Shown piece after piece: positions 33,209-42,004 of a DNA stretch of 64,000 nucleotides. This DNA is from Nocardia jiangxiensis NBRC 101359 (GTDB lineage Bacteria; Actinomycetota; Actinomycetes; Mycobacteriales; Mycobacteriaceae). Position 1 is the first letter of the stretch; each line of letters starts with the position of its first letter. A program made the position numbers and the translations under genes. The notes beneath the pieces were generated by a model that was given only the letters and a program-made list of their open reading frames with translations, ran no database searches and was not told where the DNA came from. The DNA lies in the NCBI RefSeq assembly GCF_000308615.1, contig NZ_BAGB01000027.1, forward strand, positions 186,001 to 250,000, read 5' to 3'.

Positions 33209-33775
33209 ATGAGCCCCTCCAATCCGAAGTACCGACTAGGCGGGATCAATCACCTCGCGCTGGTGTGCTCCGATATGCGGCGAACCATTGATTTCTATTC
33301 GGGGACACTGGGTATGCCGTTGATCAAGACTATAGAACTGCCCGGTAATCTGGGGCAGCACTTCTTCTTCGACTGCGGGGGCGGAAACAGCCTCGCCTTC
33401 TTCTGGCTCGCCGACGCACCCGATGCCACTCCCGGGCTCGCCGCGCCGAAGGGTCTGCCCGACGAGGGTGAGTTGGTCAGCGGGGTGGGTTCGATGAATC
33501 ACGTCGCGTTCGCGGTGCCGCCGGAGTTGTTCGACGAATATTACGAGCGAGTCGCTGCCGAGGGCATCAAGGTCAGCCGGATTCTCAATCACGACGACAG
33601 CCCCCGTGGCGTTTCGCGCGAGGTGCACGAGGGGACCTTCGTGCGGTCGTTCTACTTCCAGGATCCCGACGGCGTACTGCTCGAATTCGCCTGCTGGACG
33701 CGCACTTTCACCGAGGACGACGTGAAGCACGAGCCCAAGACCGCCGCGGACCGGAACGTGTCCGCCGGACTCTGA
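33209..33775 (+). CDS. VOC-superfamily (glyoxalase/extradiol dioxygenase-like) protein
   Basis: 188 residues with two beta-alpha-beta-beta-beta modules. Likely metal ligands are His in INHLALVCSDM (near 18), His in SMNHVAFAVP (near 100) and Glu in DGVLLEFACW (near 160), a 2-His-1-Glu set as in extradiol dioxygenases and methylmalonyl-CoA epimerases. The ATG at 33209 follows AGGAAGGA. With the next gene it forms a short operon divergent from the TetR gene and probably controlled by copy 2 of the operator. The reaction is unknown. Confidence 0.8.
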   Translation: MSPSNPKYRLGGINHLALVCSDMRRTIDFYSGTLGMPLIKTIELPGNLGQHFFFDCGGGNSLAFFWLADAPDATPGLAAPKGLPDEGELVSGVGSMNHVAFAVPPELFDEYYERVAAEGIKVSRILNHDDSPRGVSREVHEGTFVRSFYFQDPDGVLLEFACWTRTFTEDDVKHEPKTAADRNVSAGL

Positions 33776-33821
33776 TCATTCCGCATCATCACATCTGTAC
33801 CACCCGAGAGGATCACGTACC

Positions 33822-34463
33822 ATGCCGCGTCTTCGCGAAGTGCCGCGCGCCGAAGTCACCGACGAACGAATTCTGTTCTTCTACGACCGGTTGTTCGGCC
33901 CCGACAAGGATCCGGCTGTCGACCACGGCACCATTCACGCCACTCCCGGCGATTGGTGGACCGTATTCGCGCAGTCCCCGGACGTATTCCGCCACGCGGT
34001 AAAGGGTTTCGCGGTCTACCGCAATGCCACGCTGGATCCGAAATTGCGCGAGCTCGGGCAGAGCCGGGCCGGATATGCTCGCGGCAGTCAATTCGTGTTC
34101 TCCCAGCACTGCAAGCAGATGCGTTCGCTGGGCGTCAGCGAGGAGAAGATCGCCGCGATCCCGCACTGGCAGATCGCCGACTGCTTCTCCGAACTCGAGC
34201 GAGCCATCCTGGCCTACACCGACGGGCTCGTCTACGACGGCGGCCGGGTGCCCGACGAGGTGTTCGCGGTGCTGAAGGCCAACCTCAGTGATCCGGAGAT
34301 CCTGCAGCTGACCTACATCACCGCGCTGTACGACATGCACGCCACCATGTGCCGTGCCTTGCGGCTGGAATTCGACGACCGTCCCGAGCCCGTCGAGGAG
34401 GTCCGGATTCCCGAGGGCGTCGAGGTGGCCGACCTGTCCGCGGATCTGTCCGGGGGACAGTGA
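33822..34463 (+). CDS. Carboxymuconolactone-decarboxylase-family protein
   Basis: 213-residue AhpD/CMD-like all-helical protein. The expected active-site region reads FVFSQHCKQMRSLGVSEEKI, with one Cys where AhpD has CxxC, so peroxidase-type chemistry by a disulfide pair is unlikely. The C-terminal domain repeats the helical core (LTYITALYDMHATMCRALRL). The ATG has a GAGAGGATC region upstream and lies 46 bp after the VOC gene. Probably a decarboxylase or binding protein in the TetR regulon; function not proven. Confidence 0.8.
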   Translation: MPRLREVPRAEVTDERILFFYDRLFGPDKDPAVDHGTIHATPGDWWTVFAQSPDVFRHAVKGFAVYRNATLDPKLRELGQSRAGYARGSQFVFSQHCKQMRSLGVSEEKIAAIPHWQIADCFSELERAILAYTDGLVYDGGRVPDEVFAVLKANLSDPEILQLTYITALYDMHATMCRALRLEFDDRPEPVEEVRIPEGVEVADLSADLSGGQ

Positions 34464-34501
34464 CTTTCGGCTTCCCGGGCTGAACGGTCCGGACGGCCGA
34501 C

Positions 34502-34533
34502 AGGCCGGGCCCGGTGGATGCCGGGCCCGGCCT
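34502..34533. terminator. Bidirectional terminator after the CMD-family gene
   Basis: Perfect 13-bp stem AGGCCGGGCCCGG / CCGGGCCCGGCCT, loop TGGATG, followed by GGTTTC, between convergent genes. Confidence 0.75.
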
Positions 34534-34588
34534 GGTTTCGGTCGCCGATCGTGTGACGCTGGTGCTCCGTGGAGCCCGCCGGCAGGGG

Positions 34589-35194
34589 TCACGCGACCAG
34601 CGGCGCACCTACCGGGAGTCGGAGTTTGCCGCCGATGCCGTTGGCCACGCCCGCCGCCGAGGCGTACCAGGCGCACAGTGCGGTGATCACGCCGATGTAG
34701 CCGCCGACCTTCACCGTGGTGTCGCTGACCGCGAAATTGCCTGCGAACAAAACGATTTCGGTGAGCTCCAGGGTGAGGAACACGGCGAACACCGCGAGAT
34801 TCACCTGGGCGGCCATGATCAGCATGTATGTGTTGAAGATGGCGAACGCCAACAGGATCCAGCCCAGATCGTGCGCGGCGCCCGCGCCCGTGGCGTGCGG
34901 GGCCACCAGCTGGGACCACAGCCCCAGGCCGATCCAGAATCCGCCGTAGGTGGAGAACGCCGTCGCGCCGAAGACGTTGCGGTTGCGGAATTCCCACATC
35001 CCGGCCAGGAGTTGGCACAACCCGCCGTAGGCGAAGGCATAGCCGACCCAGGCATCGCCGGTGGACGCGGTCGCCCACCCGGCGTTGACCGCCGATAACA
35101 GGAATGTGGTGAGTGCGAATGCGCCCAGACCCAGCGGTGCTGGATCGGCGATGGCGGGAGTGGTTTGAACCGTGTGGTCTTCGTTGACGCTCAT
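34589..35194 (-). CDS. Acetate uptake transporter family (SatP/GPR1/FUN34/YaaH) protein
   Basis: 201-residue membrane protein with six hydrophobic segments. The family N-terminal motif is present as PAPLGLGAFALTTFLLS before helix 1. Other segments show LCQLLAGMWEFRNRNVFGAT and the FSTYGGFWIGLGLW block, which are conserved in succinate-acetate/proton symporters. The ATG at 35194 follows GAGGATCAACC; the longer frame upstream is Arg-rich noise. Likely imports acetate or related short acids. It stands alone, convergent with the TetR regulon. Confidence 0.85.
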   Translation of the reverse strand: MSVNEDHTVQTTPAIADPAPLGLGAFALTTFLLSAVNAGWATASTGDAWVGYAFAYGGLCQLLAGMWEFRNRNVFGATAFSTYGGFWIGLGLWSQLVAPHATGAGAAHDLGWILLAFAIFNTYMLIMAAQVNLAVFAVFLTLELTEIVLFAGNFAVSDTTVKVGGYIGVITALCAWYASAAGVANGIGGKLRLPVGAPLVA

Positions 35195-35572
35195 GGTTGA
35201 TCCTCGGGGAGAGTGGCTCGCCTGACGTCGCGTCCGGCGCGAACGCTCCCGGCGCAACGCTCCTGTCAGGGTAACTCCGCCCAGGTCCCGACGAGACCGG
35301 TTTGCCCGCTTCGGAAATCGCGACACGCGCGGGCTCGCAGCGATGAGGTACGGCCTCGAGGCTCGGACACACCCGGCGGACCGAGGATTACGACGGATCG
35401 CGAAAACAGGTGGTAATCAGGGATGTTCGAATGAACCACAGGACACGCTGCTGTCGTGTCGATGCTTCTGGGCCGCCCGGCCGCGCTACTCTGGCTAACG
35501 TTTCGCATCCGCGATGTCGTTGACGCTGGGTGTTTCCGATCGGAACCGAAGTGTGGATCGAGGAGGCTGACC
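35195..35572. other. 378-bp divergent intergenic region
   Basis: Between the transporter and the secreted beta-lactamase-like gene. No gene is visible; it must hold both promoters, which I cannot place. Confidence 0.6.
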
Positions 35573-36322
35573 ATGCGCTGTCGAACGGTTGTGGCGGGAA
35601 TGTTCGCGGCCGGGTTGTGTCTGTTCGCCGGGCATGCGGCGGCAGATCCCGTACCCCCGGTCGCCACGCCGACCAGTATGGATATGCCGGGCGTTCCGGG
35701 GCGGACCTCGATCTCGCTGCGCGTGGACTTCCTGAACCTGCAATTGGGAACCGCCAACGACACCGAGTCGCGCTCGGGGCTGTCCCTGGTGAAGCTCTAC
35801 ATGGCCGACTACGCACTGCGCCACGGCGACGGCTCCGCACAGGATCGGCAGCTCACGGAGCGAATGATCCGCTACTCCGATGATTCGGCGGCGGACGCCA
35901 GCGCGGCGAAGTACCCGAACGCCGTCGACGCCGAGGCCGCCGAATACGGTCTGCCCGCCACCCATTCCGGTCCCACCTGGGGGCAGTCCTCCACCAGCAC
36001 CGCCGACATCACGAAGTTCCTGGACCGCAAGATGACCACCGATCCCGGCTCACCCGTGCTGGCCTGGATGGCCACGGCGAGTCCGGTCGCCGCCGACGGC
36101 ACCGCGCAGAACTGGGGTACCGCTCGGCTGCCCGGCGTGATCGGAAACAAGTGGGGCTGGTCGGATTACGGTCCGCAGCAGGTGGGTTCGGCGTCCTTCG
36201 GGCCCGGCTTCACCATTTCCGCGCAGACCGACGGCAGTCCCGCCGACCAGACCGCCGATGTGGTCTCGGGGCTGACCCGATCGGTGCTGGGCATCCACCT
36301 GCCGGTGCCGAAGGTCGGATAG
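35573..36322 (+). CDS. Secreted serine beta-lactamase/transpeptidase-like protein
   Basis: 249 residues. A Sec-type signal peptide is visible (RCRTVVAGMFAAGLCLFAG, then HAAA-D, cleavage near 24). The mature part carries three motifs in the order and spacing of class A beta-lactamases: S71-L-V-K74 (SxxK), S102-D-D104 (in place of SDN) and K192-W-G194 (in place of KTG). The Asn of SDN and the Thr of KTG are replaced, so it may be a penicillin-binding-like fold with altered or no lactamase activity. The ATG follows AGGAGG. Exported cell-wall-linked role inferred. Confidence 0.65.
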   Translation: MRCRTVVAGMFAAGLCLFAGHAAADPVPPVATPTSMDMPGVPGRTSISLRVDFLNLQLGTANDTESRSGLSLVKLYMADYALRHGDGSAQDRQLTERMIRYSDDSAADASAAKYPNAVDAEAAEYGLPATHSGPTWGQSSTSTADITKFLDRKMTTDPGSPVLAWMATASPVAADGTAQNWGTARLPGVIGNKWGWSDYGPQQVGSASFGPGFTISAQTDGSPADQTADVVSGLTRSVLGIHLPVPKVG

Positions 36323-36332
36323 CGCCGCCGAG

Positions 36333-37961
36333 TCAGATGCGCGCGCCCTTGGCACGATTACAGGACCGGCACAGGACCTGCAGATTTCCCGGACTGGTCG
36401 CCCCGCCCCGGCTCAGCGGGATGACGTGGTCGAACTCCAGATAGTGCGTGGCGCCGCATTCGATGCACGCCCCGCCGTCTCGATGCCACACCTGCGCTTT
36501 GATCTCCGGCGGGATCACGCGGGTGTCCCGGCGCCCCGGGGCCAGGGTGAGTCGTTTGGCCACGCGCAGAGCGCCTTCCAGCATCGCGGCCACCAGATCC
36601 GGGTCCTCGACGTCGAATTCGGCTCCGCCGCGTGCGGAGGTCGCCGCGAGCGCGACCAGGCCCTCGGCGATGGAGACGGAAACGATTCGGGACCAGGGCA
36701 TTTCGATTCCCGCCTCCGGCCCGACGAAACGCAGCTTCTTGTTCGTGCCGATCAGCCGACCCGCGGTGGCGCGCTCGCCGCGGGACAACTGCCGGATGCG
36801 GGTCGCTTCGATGTCCAGGTGGACGCGCTCCTCGGGATCCAGATGCAGCCCCCGCGCGTGCACGACGGGCAGTTCCCCGGCACGAAACCGGGTGCGGGTG
36901 CGGCCGCGGTGCATGCGGCGTCGCAACTCCTCCACCTGCGGGCCGGACAGGTCCAGCTCCCGCAGGGCGGTGTCGAACTCCTCGACCTCCGCCGCGGTGA
37001 TCTCCTCGTCGGCGAAGGCGGCCAGCCGCTCGACATAGGCCAGACCGGGGCCGCGCAGCGCCGCGCGCCCGGTGTCCTCGGAGATCCGCCGGTAGCGCAG
37101 GGCGGTCCACAGCTCCTCCCACGCCACGCCGCCCGGCCCGTCACCGGTCAGGACGCGCCAGGCGCGGGCCCGCCAGGTGTCGAGGTACTCCTCGATCTCG
37201 GCGGCGCAGGACCGGCAGGGGGCGGGCGCGCCCAGGACGCGCCAGCTACGTCGTCGTCCGCAGTGCGGGCAGATCCGGGCATCGGCCGGAGGTAGCGGGA
37301 CGGTTCTGTCGGACCATTGCGTGCCGTCCCACCAGCGCAAGATCGTGTCCTGCGGATGCCAGTCCGGTCGGGGATCCGGCGGCGGTGCGACCGTGGGGTT
37401 TTCATCGACGAGCCGGTCGAATCCTGTTCGCCGCAGCGAAATTCGACCCCGCACCGCATCGACATCCGTCGCGATGCCGAAATCCTCGAACAGCTGGGAC
37501 AATTCGTCCCGGGAGCGGTCGAACGGGCGGAAGGACCAGTGCTCCTCGTCTCGGCTGAACTCCGCGATCGACAGGGCTGTCACCTCGCGCGACCGCGGTG
37601 CCGGGACGTCGCGGCGGGCCACCGTCCCGGCGGCGTCCCGGACCGTGACCGTCAGATCCGCCACCTCGTGCAGCGGCCCCTCCGACGAGACGCCCAGCAC
37701 GATCCGCACGACCGTGGACTCGGTTCGGGGCAGCGAGACCGACAGGCGGGCCGAGCGGGGCTCGGGCTCCTGGTCCAGCGTCACCGCCTGGGAGGGATGC
37801 CGGGGCGCGTTGAAGAACACCGCGTCGCGCGGTGTACGGACCAGGCCGTCGTCGTCGAGCAACAGCGCATGCGCGTCCAACGCATGGGCCGAGCGCCACG
37901 AAAGTTCCACGCTCAGCAGCGAAGTCGGTATCGGCGTCGCGCCGTTCTCGGTGAAGGTCAT
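36333..37961 (-). CDS. TerD-domain / HNH-endonuclease fusion protein
   Basis: 542 residues combining domains rarely seen together. About 10-150: TerD-like calcium-binding fold (ALLLDDDGLVRTPRDAVFFN). About 198-220: a DUF2510-like motif, WHPQDTILRWWDGTQWSDRT. About 231-252: zinc ribbon CPHC...CRSC. Then a helical, Arg-rich middle. About 480-542: an HNH nuclease with paired cysteines (CIEC, CRSC) and FDHVIPLSRGGATSPGNLQV. All HNH residues appear intact, so it should cut DNA. The start ATG at 37961 begins the TerD domain; longer frames are noise. Possible stress- or defence-linked nuclease; its target is unknown. Confidence 0.8.
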   Translation of the reverse strand: MTFTENGATPIPTSLLSVELSWRSAHALDAHALLLDDDGLVRTPRDAVFFNAPRHPSQAVTLDQEPEPRSARLSVSLPRTESTVVRIVLGVSSEGPLHEVADLTVTVRDAAGTVARRDVPAPRSREVTALSIAEFSRDEEHWSFRPFDRSRDELSQLFEDFGIATDVDAVRGRISLRRTGFDRLVDENPTVAPPPDPRPDWHPQDTILRWWDGTQWSDRTVPLPPADARICPHCGRRRSWRVLGAPAPCRSCAAEIEEYLDTWRARAWRVLTGDGPGGVAWEELWTALRYRRISEDTGRAALRGPGLAYVERLAAFADEEITAAEVEEFDTALRELDLSGPQVEELRRRMHRGRTRTRFRAGELPVVHARGLHLDPEERVHLDIEATRIRQLSRGERATAGRLIGTNKKLRFVGPEAGIEMPWSRIVSVSIAEGLVALAATSARGGAEFDVEDPDLVAAMLEGALRVAKRLTLAPGRRDTRVIPPEIKAQVWHRDGGACIECGATHYLEFDHVIPLSRGGATSPGNLQVLCRSCNRAKGARI

Positions 37962-38050
37962 CGTCGTGGAACTATGCCAGGCGGCACCGACACAGACCGT
38001 AGGGTCTGTCGTGCGCGGGCGGCGGGCGCCCGATGCGGCACGATGGATGT

Positions 38051-38530
38051 ATGAGCGATCAGAAGGAGCCCGCCCGCAAGCCCGGAACGCCCCGCGTGCC
38101 CGGCGCGGGTGAGTTGATCGCCGCCGCCCAGGCCGCGGCGGAGGCGGCCCAGCGGGCGGCCGGACAGGCTCTGGACGCCGCGCAGGTGACCGCCGGACAG
38201 GCCTTCGACACCGCGGTCCGGCTGCCACCGGCCTCGGTGCAGCTCGCCGCCCAGCTGCCGGATCTGATCGAGAACCTCTCGATGGCGATCGATCGGCTCA
38301 ACCGGACCATCGATCGCCTGGACCGGACCCTGGCGCTGGCCGATCCGGCGTTCGCTGCCTACGACCGGCTGCTGCCGCGGCTCGAGGCGATGATCTCGAT
38401 GGGCGAGGAGGTCTACAACCGGTTGTCCCGGCTGCCGGGGGTGTCGATGATCGGACGTCTCACCGGACGCGAGAACGCGCCGTCGGAGCCGATCGATCCG
38501 CGCCGACGCGGTCGTGGACGAGGAAAATAG
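38051..38530 (+). CDS. Ala-rich helical protein of unknown function
   Basis: 159 residues. Residues 15-60 form a long Ala/Gln-rich helix (IAAAQAAAEAAQRAAGQALD), then DLIENLSMAIDRLNRTIDRL, a regular heptad-like coiled-coil segment, and an Arg-rich tail (DPRRRGRGRGK) that could bind nucleic acid or acidic lipid. No signal peptide. The ATG at 38051 is divergent from the TerD-HNH gene and convergent with pabB, 6 bp apart. Resembles small conserved actinobacterial proteins of unknown role. Confidence 0.65.
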   Translation: MSDQKEPARKPGTPRVPGAGELIAAAQAAAEAAQRAAGQALDAAQVTAGQAFDTAVRLPPASVQLAAQLPDLIENLSMAIDRLNRTIDRLDRTLALADPAFAAYDRLLPRLEAMISMGEEVYNRLSRLPGVSMIGRLTGRENAPSEPIDPRRRGRGRGK

Positions 38531-38536
38531 ACCGGT

Positions 38537-40150
38537 TCACGGCTGCGCCCCGGCGACCTCGGTGACCGCACACACCGCCCGCAGCGCCGCGGACGCCTTG
38601 AGCACCATCTCGTGGTACTCCTGCTCGGGATCGGAATCCAGCACGATCGCACCGCCCGCGCCGACCCGCCAGCGCCCCTCGTACCGGACCGCGGTGCGGA
38701 TGACGATGTTCAGATCGGCCGTGCCGCCCAGGCCCAGGAATCCGATGGTGCCCGAATAGACGCCGCGCGCTTCGGTTTCCAGATCGTCGATGATGTCCAT
38801 GGTGCGCAGTTTCGGCGCACCGGTCATCGAGCCGCCCGGAAAGCAGGCGCGCAGGCAGGTGACCGCGTCCACGTTCGAGCGCAGACGCCCGCGGATGGTG
38901 GTCACCAGCTGATGCATCGTGGTGTACGTCTCGGTGTGCATGAGCGCCGCGACGCGCACGCTGCCCAGTTCGCAGACCCGGCCCAGATCGTTGCGCAGCA
39001 GATCGACGATCATCAGGTTCTCCGCGCGCGTCTTGGGATCGGATTCCAGTGCGCGGCGCAGGATTTCGTCCTGTTCGGGAGTGTGCCCGCGGGGTGCGGT
39101 GCCCTTGATCGGCTTGGTCTCCACCGTGCGGGTGCGGTCCACCTTGAGGAATCGCTCGGGCGAGGAGCAGGCGACCTCGAGCTCACCGAAACGGAGGAAT
39201 GCCGCGTACGGCGCCGGATTCGAGCGTCGCAGTGCCCGATACACGGCCAGCCCGTCGCAGTCCTGCTCGACGTAGGCGCTGTCGGTGAGGTTGACCTCGT
39301 ACGTCTCACCCGCCTGCAGTTGCGCGCGGATTTCGGCGATATCGGCCAGATAGCGTTGTCTGCCGCGGGTGAGCCGGGACTCAACGGCCCCCTCGTCGGC
39401 GGCGAGCTCGAGTCGGGGCGGGGTGGACCGGTCGGGCATCGCCGCCAGGGCAGCCCGGGTCGAGGACAGCCAACGAGCCGCTGCGGCAAGGGTATCCGCG
39501 TCTGCGAGCGTGAGGAGATAGGTGTGTTCGGCAACGTGGTCGACCACGATCAGGCGATCGGCGAAGAGCCACTGCGCGTCGGGCGCGGGTGCGCGATGCC
39601 GGGCCGACGCGCCGCAGTCGGCCTTCATCTCGTAGCCGAGATAGCCGACGTAGCCGCCGGCGAAATCGAAAGGCACATCCGGGAAATCGATCTCGATCTG
39701 CCGCAATCGCGTTGTCAGATAATCGAATACGGTGCCCGATACGGTACTGCGGCCCGCCCGCCGATCGATCTCCACCTGGCCCGCATCGACCCGGTACCGC
39801 ACCGTCTCGGCCAGCGGCCCGGCCGCATCACCCAGATAGGAGAACCGGTCCAACCCGGGTTCGGCATGCGTGCTGTCGAGCCAGAACGCCGTCTCCGAGT
39901 CCCGATACAGCGACAGGAACACGGCCTCGGGATCCACCGCGCGATCGATCCGCTCGTACAGCACGGTCAGCGCGATCGGCGTTTCCTCGGTGCTCGCCCG
40001 CTCCGGATCGGGTCCGCTGGGCGTCGACGTGCTGTGCGCCGATCCTGCCGTCGGCGTGAGCCCGAGCTCGTGCGGTGCGGCCGGCGGCCGGGTGTCATCG
40101 GTGTGATCGGATGCGGGCCCCGGTCGGACCCCGGGGCGGGTCGTGCGCAT
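38537..40150 (-). CDS. pabB: Aminodeoxychorismate synthase component I
   Basis: 537 residues. Chorismate-binding enzyme that makes 4-amino-4-deoxychorismate for p-aminobenzoate and folate, using ammonia from a PabA-type glutaminase. Seen: SSPERFL, ETKPIKGTAPRG, MIVDLLRNDLGRVCE and CFPGGSMTGAPK. The PIKGT motif (Lys) is the mark of PabB; anthranilate synthase TrpE has PIAGT. The first 60 residues are low-complexity (Pro, Thr, Ser) and the biological start may lie further in, near LTVLYERIDR. PabA is not in view. Divergent from the phosphotransferase-like gene, 96 bp away. Confidence 0.88.
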   Translation of the reverse strand: MRTTRPGVRPGPASDHTDDTRPPAAPHELGLTPTAGSAHSTSTPSGPDPERASTEETPIALTVLYERIDRAVDPEAVFLSLYRDSETAFWLDSTHAEPGLDRFSYLGDAAGPLAETVRYRVDAGQVEIDRRAGRSTVSGTVFDYLTTRLRQIEIDFPDVPFDFAGGYVGYLGYEMKADCGASARHRAPAPDAQWLFADRLIVVDHVAEHTYLLTLADADTLAAAARWLSSTRAALAAMPDRSTPPRLELAADEGAVESRLTRGRQRYLADIAEIRAQLQAGETYEVNLTDSAYVEQDCDGLAVYRALRRSNPAPYAAFLRFGELEVACSSPERFLKVDRTRTVETKPIKGTAPRGHTPEQDEILRRALESDPKTRAENLMIVDLLRNDLGRVCELGSVRVAALMHTETYTTMHQLVTTIRGRLRSNVDAVTCLRACFPGGSMTGAPKLRTMDIIDDLETEARGVYSGTIGFLGLGGTADLNIVIRTAVRYEGRWRVGAGGAIVLDSDPEQEYHEMVLKASAALRAVCAVTEVAGAQP

Positions 40151-40246
40151 GGGCTTCACCGTAGTCCGCGGGATCGGTCGGCTCGGACGGCCTATTGAGG
40201 GCGTCTGCCTTCAGTTCTGTGCGGCCTCTGGTGCACAATGTGGGAC

Positions 40247-41302
40247 ATGTCTGTGGTGCAACCGGCCGATGTGGACCGTGATGTCGTCGACTTCGCGGTC
40301 GTCGGAAAATGGATGGAAGAGCAGGGGCTGCCCGGCGGGCAGTTCGAGGGCGTGACCGCGCTCGGCGGCGGCACCCAGAACATCATGCTGCGATTCACCC
40401 GCGCGGGTCGCGACTACGTTCTGCGGCGCGGTCCGAAACACCTGCGCGCCAAGAGCAATGACGTGATCCGCCGGGAGGCGCGGCTGCTGGGCGCGCTCGC
40501 CGGGACGGGCGTGCGCGCGCCCGAGGTGATCGCGGCCTGCCCCGACGAATCCGTCCTGGGCGCGGTGTTCTATCTGATGCAGCCGATCATCGGTTTCAAT
40601 CCGCAGACCGAACTGCCCGAACTGCACGCCGGTGATGCGGAGATTCGCAGGCAGATGGGCCTGTCCGCGGTGGAGGCGATCGCTCGACTGGGTGCGCTGG
40701 ACTACCGGAAACTTGGTCTCGAGGACTACGGCAAGCCGGAGGGTTTCCTGGAGCGTCAGGTGCCGCGCTGGCTCGCCGAACTCGACTCCTACAGCGCCAA
40801 CGAAGGCTATCCGGGCCCGCAGATCGGCGATGTCGAGCGGATCGGCGAATGGCTCGAGCGCAACCGGCCCGCCCGCTGGGAGCCCGGCATTCTGCACGGC
40901 GACTGCCATCTGGCCAACATCATGTTCCGCTACGACGGCCCGCAGGTGGCGGCGCTGGTCGACTGGGAGATGTCCACCATCGGCGATCCGCTGCTGGATC
41001 TGGGCTGGCAGCTCGCGACCCGCCCCGAGCCCGGCACCGCCGGCGCGGGGCTGTTCGGTGCGCTCGGCCAGCGCGGCGGGCTGCCCACCGCCGAGGAGAT
41101 GATCGCGCACTACGGGAAATTCTCCGGCCGCGATCTGAGCGACATCACCTGGTACACGGTGCTGGCCTGCTTCAAACTCGGCATCGTGCTCGAGGGCACC
41201 CACGCCCGCGCCTTCGCGGGTAAGGCGCCCCAGCAGGTCGGCGACTTCCTGCACGCGATCACCCTGGAACTGTTCGAGAAGGCGAATCAGCTGGTGGAGT
41301 GA
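40247..41302 (+). CDS. APH-like phosphotransferase family protein
   Basis: 351 residues, kinase-like fold. Conserved parts: LGGGTQNIMLRFTRAGRDYVLRR (nucleotide-binding lobe), catalytic LHGDCHLANIMF, and metal motif VDWEMSTIGDPLLDLGW. It belongs to the same broad family as the kinase of the catabolic operon but lacks the DUF6285 tail and is only distantly similar. An ATG nine bases upstream is an alternative start. Such proteins often accompany acyl-CoA dehydrogenases and act on hydroxyacyl-CoAs, but this copy stands alone. Confidence 0.8.
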   Translation: MSVVQPADVDRDVVDFAVVGKWMEEQGLPGGQFEGVTALGGGTQNIMLRFTRAGRDYVLRRGPKHLRAKSNDVIRREARLLGALAGTGVRAPEVIAACPDESVLGAVFYLMQPIIGFNPQTELPELHAGDAEIRRQMGLSAVEAIARLGALDYRKLGLEDYGKPEGFLERQVPRWLAELDSYSANEGYPGPQIGDVERIGEWLERNRPARWEPGILHGDCHLANIMFRYDGPQVAALVDWEMSTIGDPLLDLGWQLATRPEPGTAGAGLFGALGQRGGLPTAEEMIAHYGKFSGRDLSDITWYTVLACFKLGIVLEGTHARAFAGKAPQQVGDFLHAITLELFEKANQLVE

Positions 41303-41393
41303 GTCTCCCGCCTCCTCGGCTACGGCCGAATCTCGACGAGGTTTGGCAGCTTATTTGTGGTAGATGATTTGCAGCCAGGATAAATTACTGCGC

Positions 41394-41966
41394 ATGCCGA
41401 TCGCTGCCGAAGACAAGGACTGGACCTGGGTGCTGGACAGGTCCTGCCCAGAATGCGGTTTCGACGGCCCGGCCACCGCCTACGATGCGGTGCCGGGCCT
41501 GACCCGGGCCGCCGCCGCACGTTTCACCGCCGCACTCGAACGCCCCGACATCGCCGTTCGCCCCGACGAATCCACCTGGGCCCCAATCGAATACGCCGCC
41601 CACGTCCGCGACGTCTGCCGAATGTTCCGCTACCGCCTGGACATCGCGCTGGGCAATCTCGCCACCCCGCCCGCGATCACCGCCTTCGAGGCGAAGACCG
41701 GAATCTCCGAAGGGCTGCCCGTTTTCGCGAACTGGGACCAGGACCGCACCGCCGAAGCCGACCGGTACCTCACCCAGACCCCCGCCGCGGTGGCCGCCGA
41801 ACTGACCGAAGCGGCCGACTCCGTATCGCACGCCTTCGAATCCGTCCCCGTGTCCGAGCGCACCCGCGCCGCCCGCCGCAGCAACGGCTCCCTGTTCACC
41901 GTCGACTCCATGGCCACCTACTTCCTGCACGACCTCGTGCACCACCTCCACGACATCCACGCCTGA
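41394..41966 (+). CDS. DinB-like (MDMPI-type) protein
   Basis: 190 residues. Four-helix DinB/YfiT-type fold, a family of metal-binding, thiol-dependent transferases that includes mycothiol-dependent enzymes in actinobacteria. Visible ligands: His in EYAAHVRDVCRMF (near 64) and His residues in the C-terminal HDLVHHLHDIHA. An unusual N-terminal CPECGFD motif could hold zinc. The ATG at 41394 starts just before MPIAAEDKDW. Substrate unknown. Confidence 0.75.
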   Translation: MPIAAEDKDWTWVLDRSCPECGFDGPATAYDAVPGLTRAAAARFTAALERPDIAVRPDESTWAPIEYAAHVRDVCRMFRYRLDIALGNLATPPAITAFEAKTGISEGLPVFANWDQDRTAEADRYLTQTPAAVAAELTEAADSVSHAFESVPVSERTRAARRSNGSLFTVDSMATYFLHDLVHHLHDIHA

Positions 41967-41987
41967 CCGATCAGGCGTTCGCGCACC

Positions 41988-42004
41988 CCTTATAAGCTCT
42001 GTGC
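41988..42004 (+). promoter_or_regulatory. Possible -10 box of a leaderless transcript
   Basis: TATAAG ends about five bases before GTG codons at 42001 and 42005, with no Shine-Dalgarno sequence between. The spacing would put transcription start at or next to the start codon. Confidence 0.35.
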
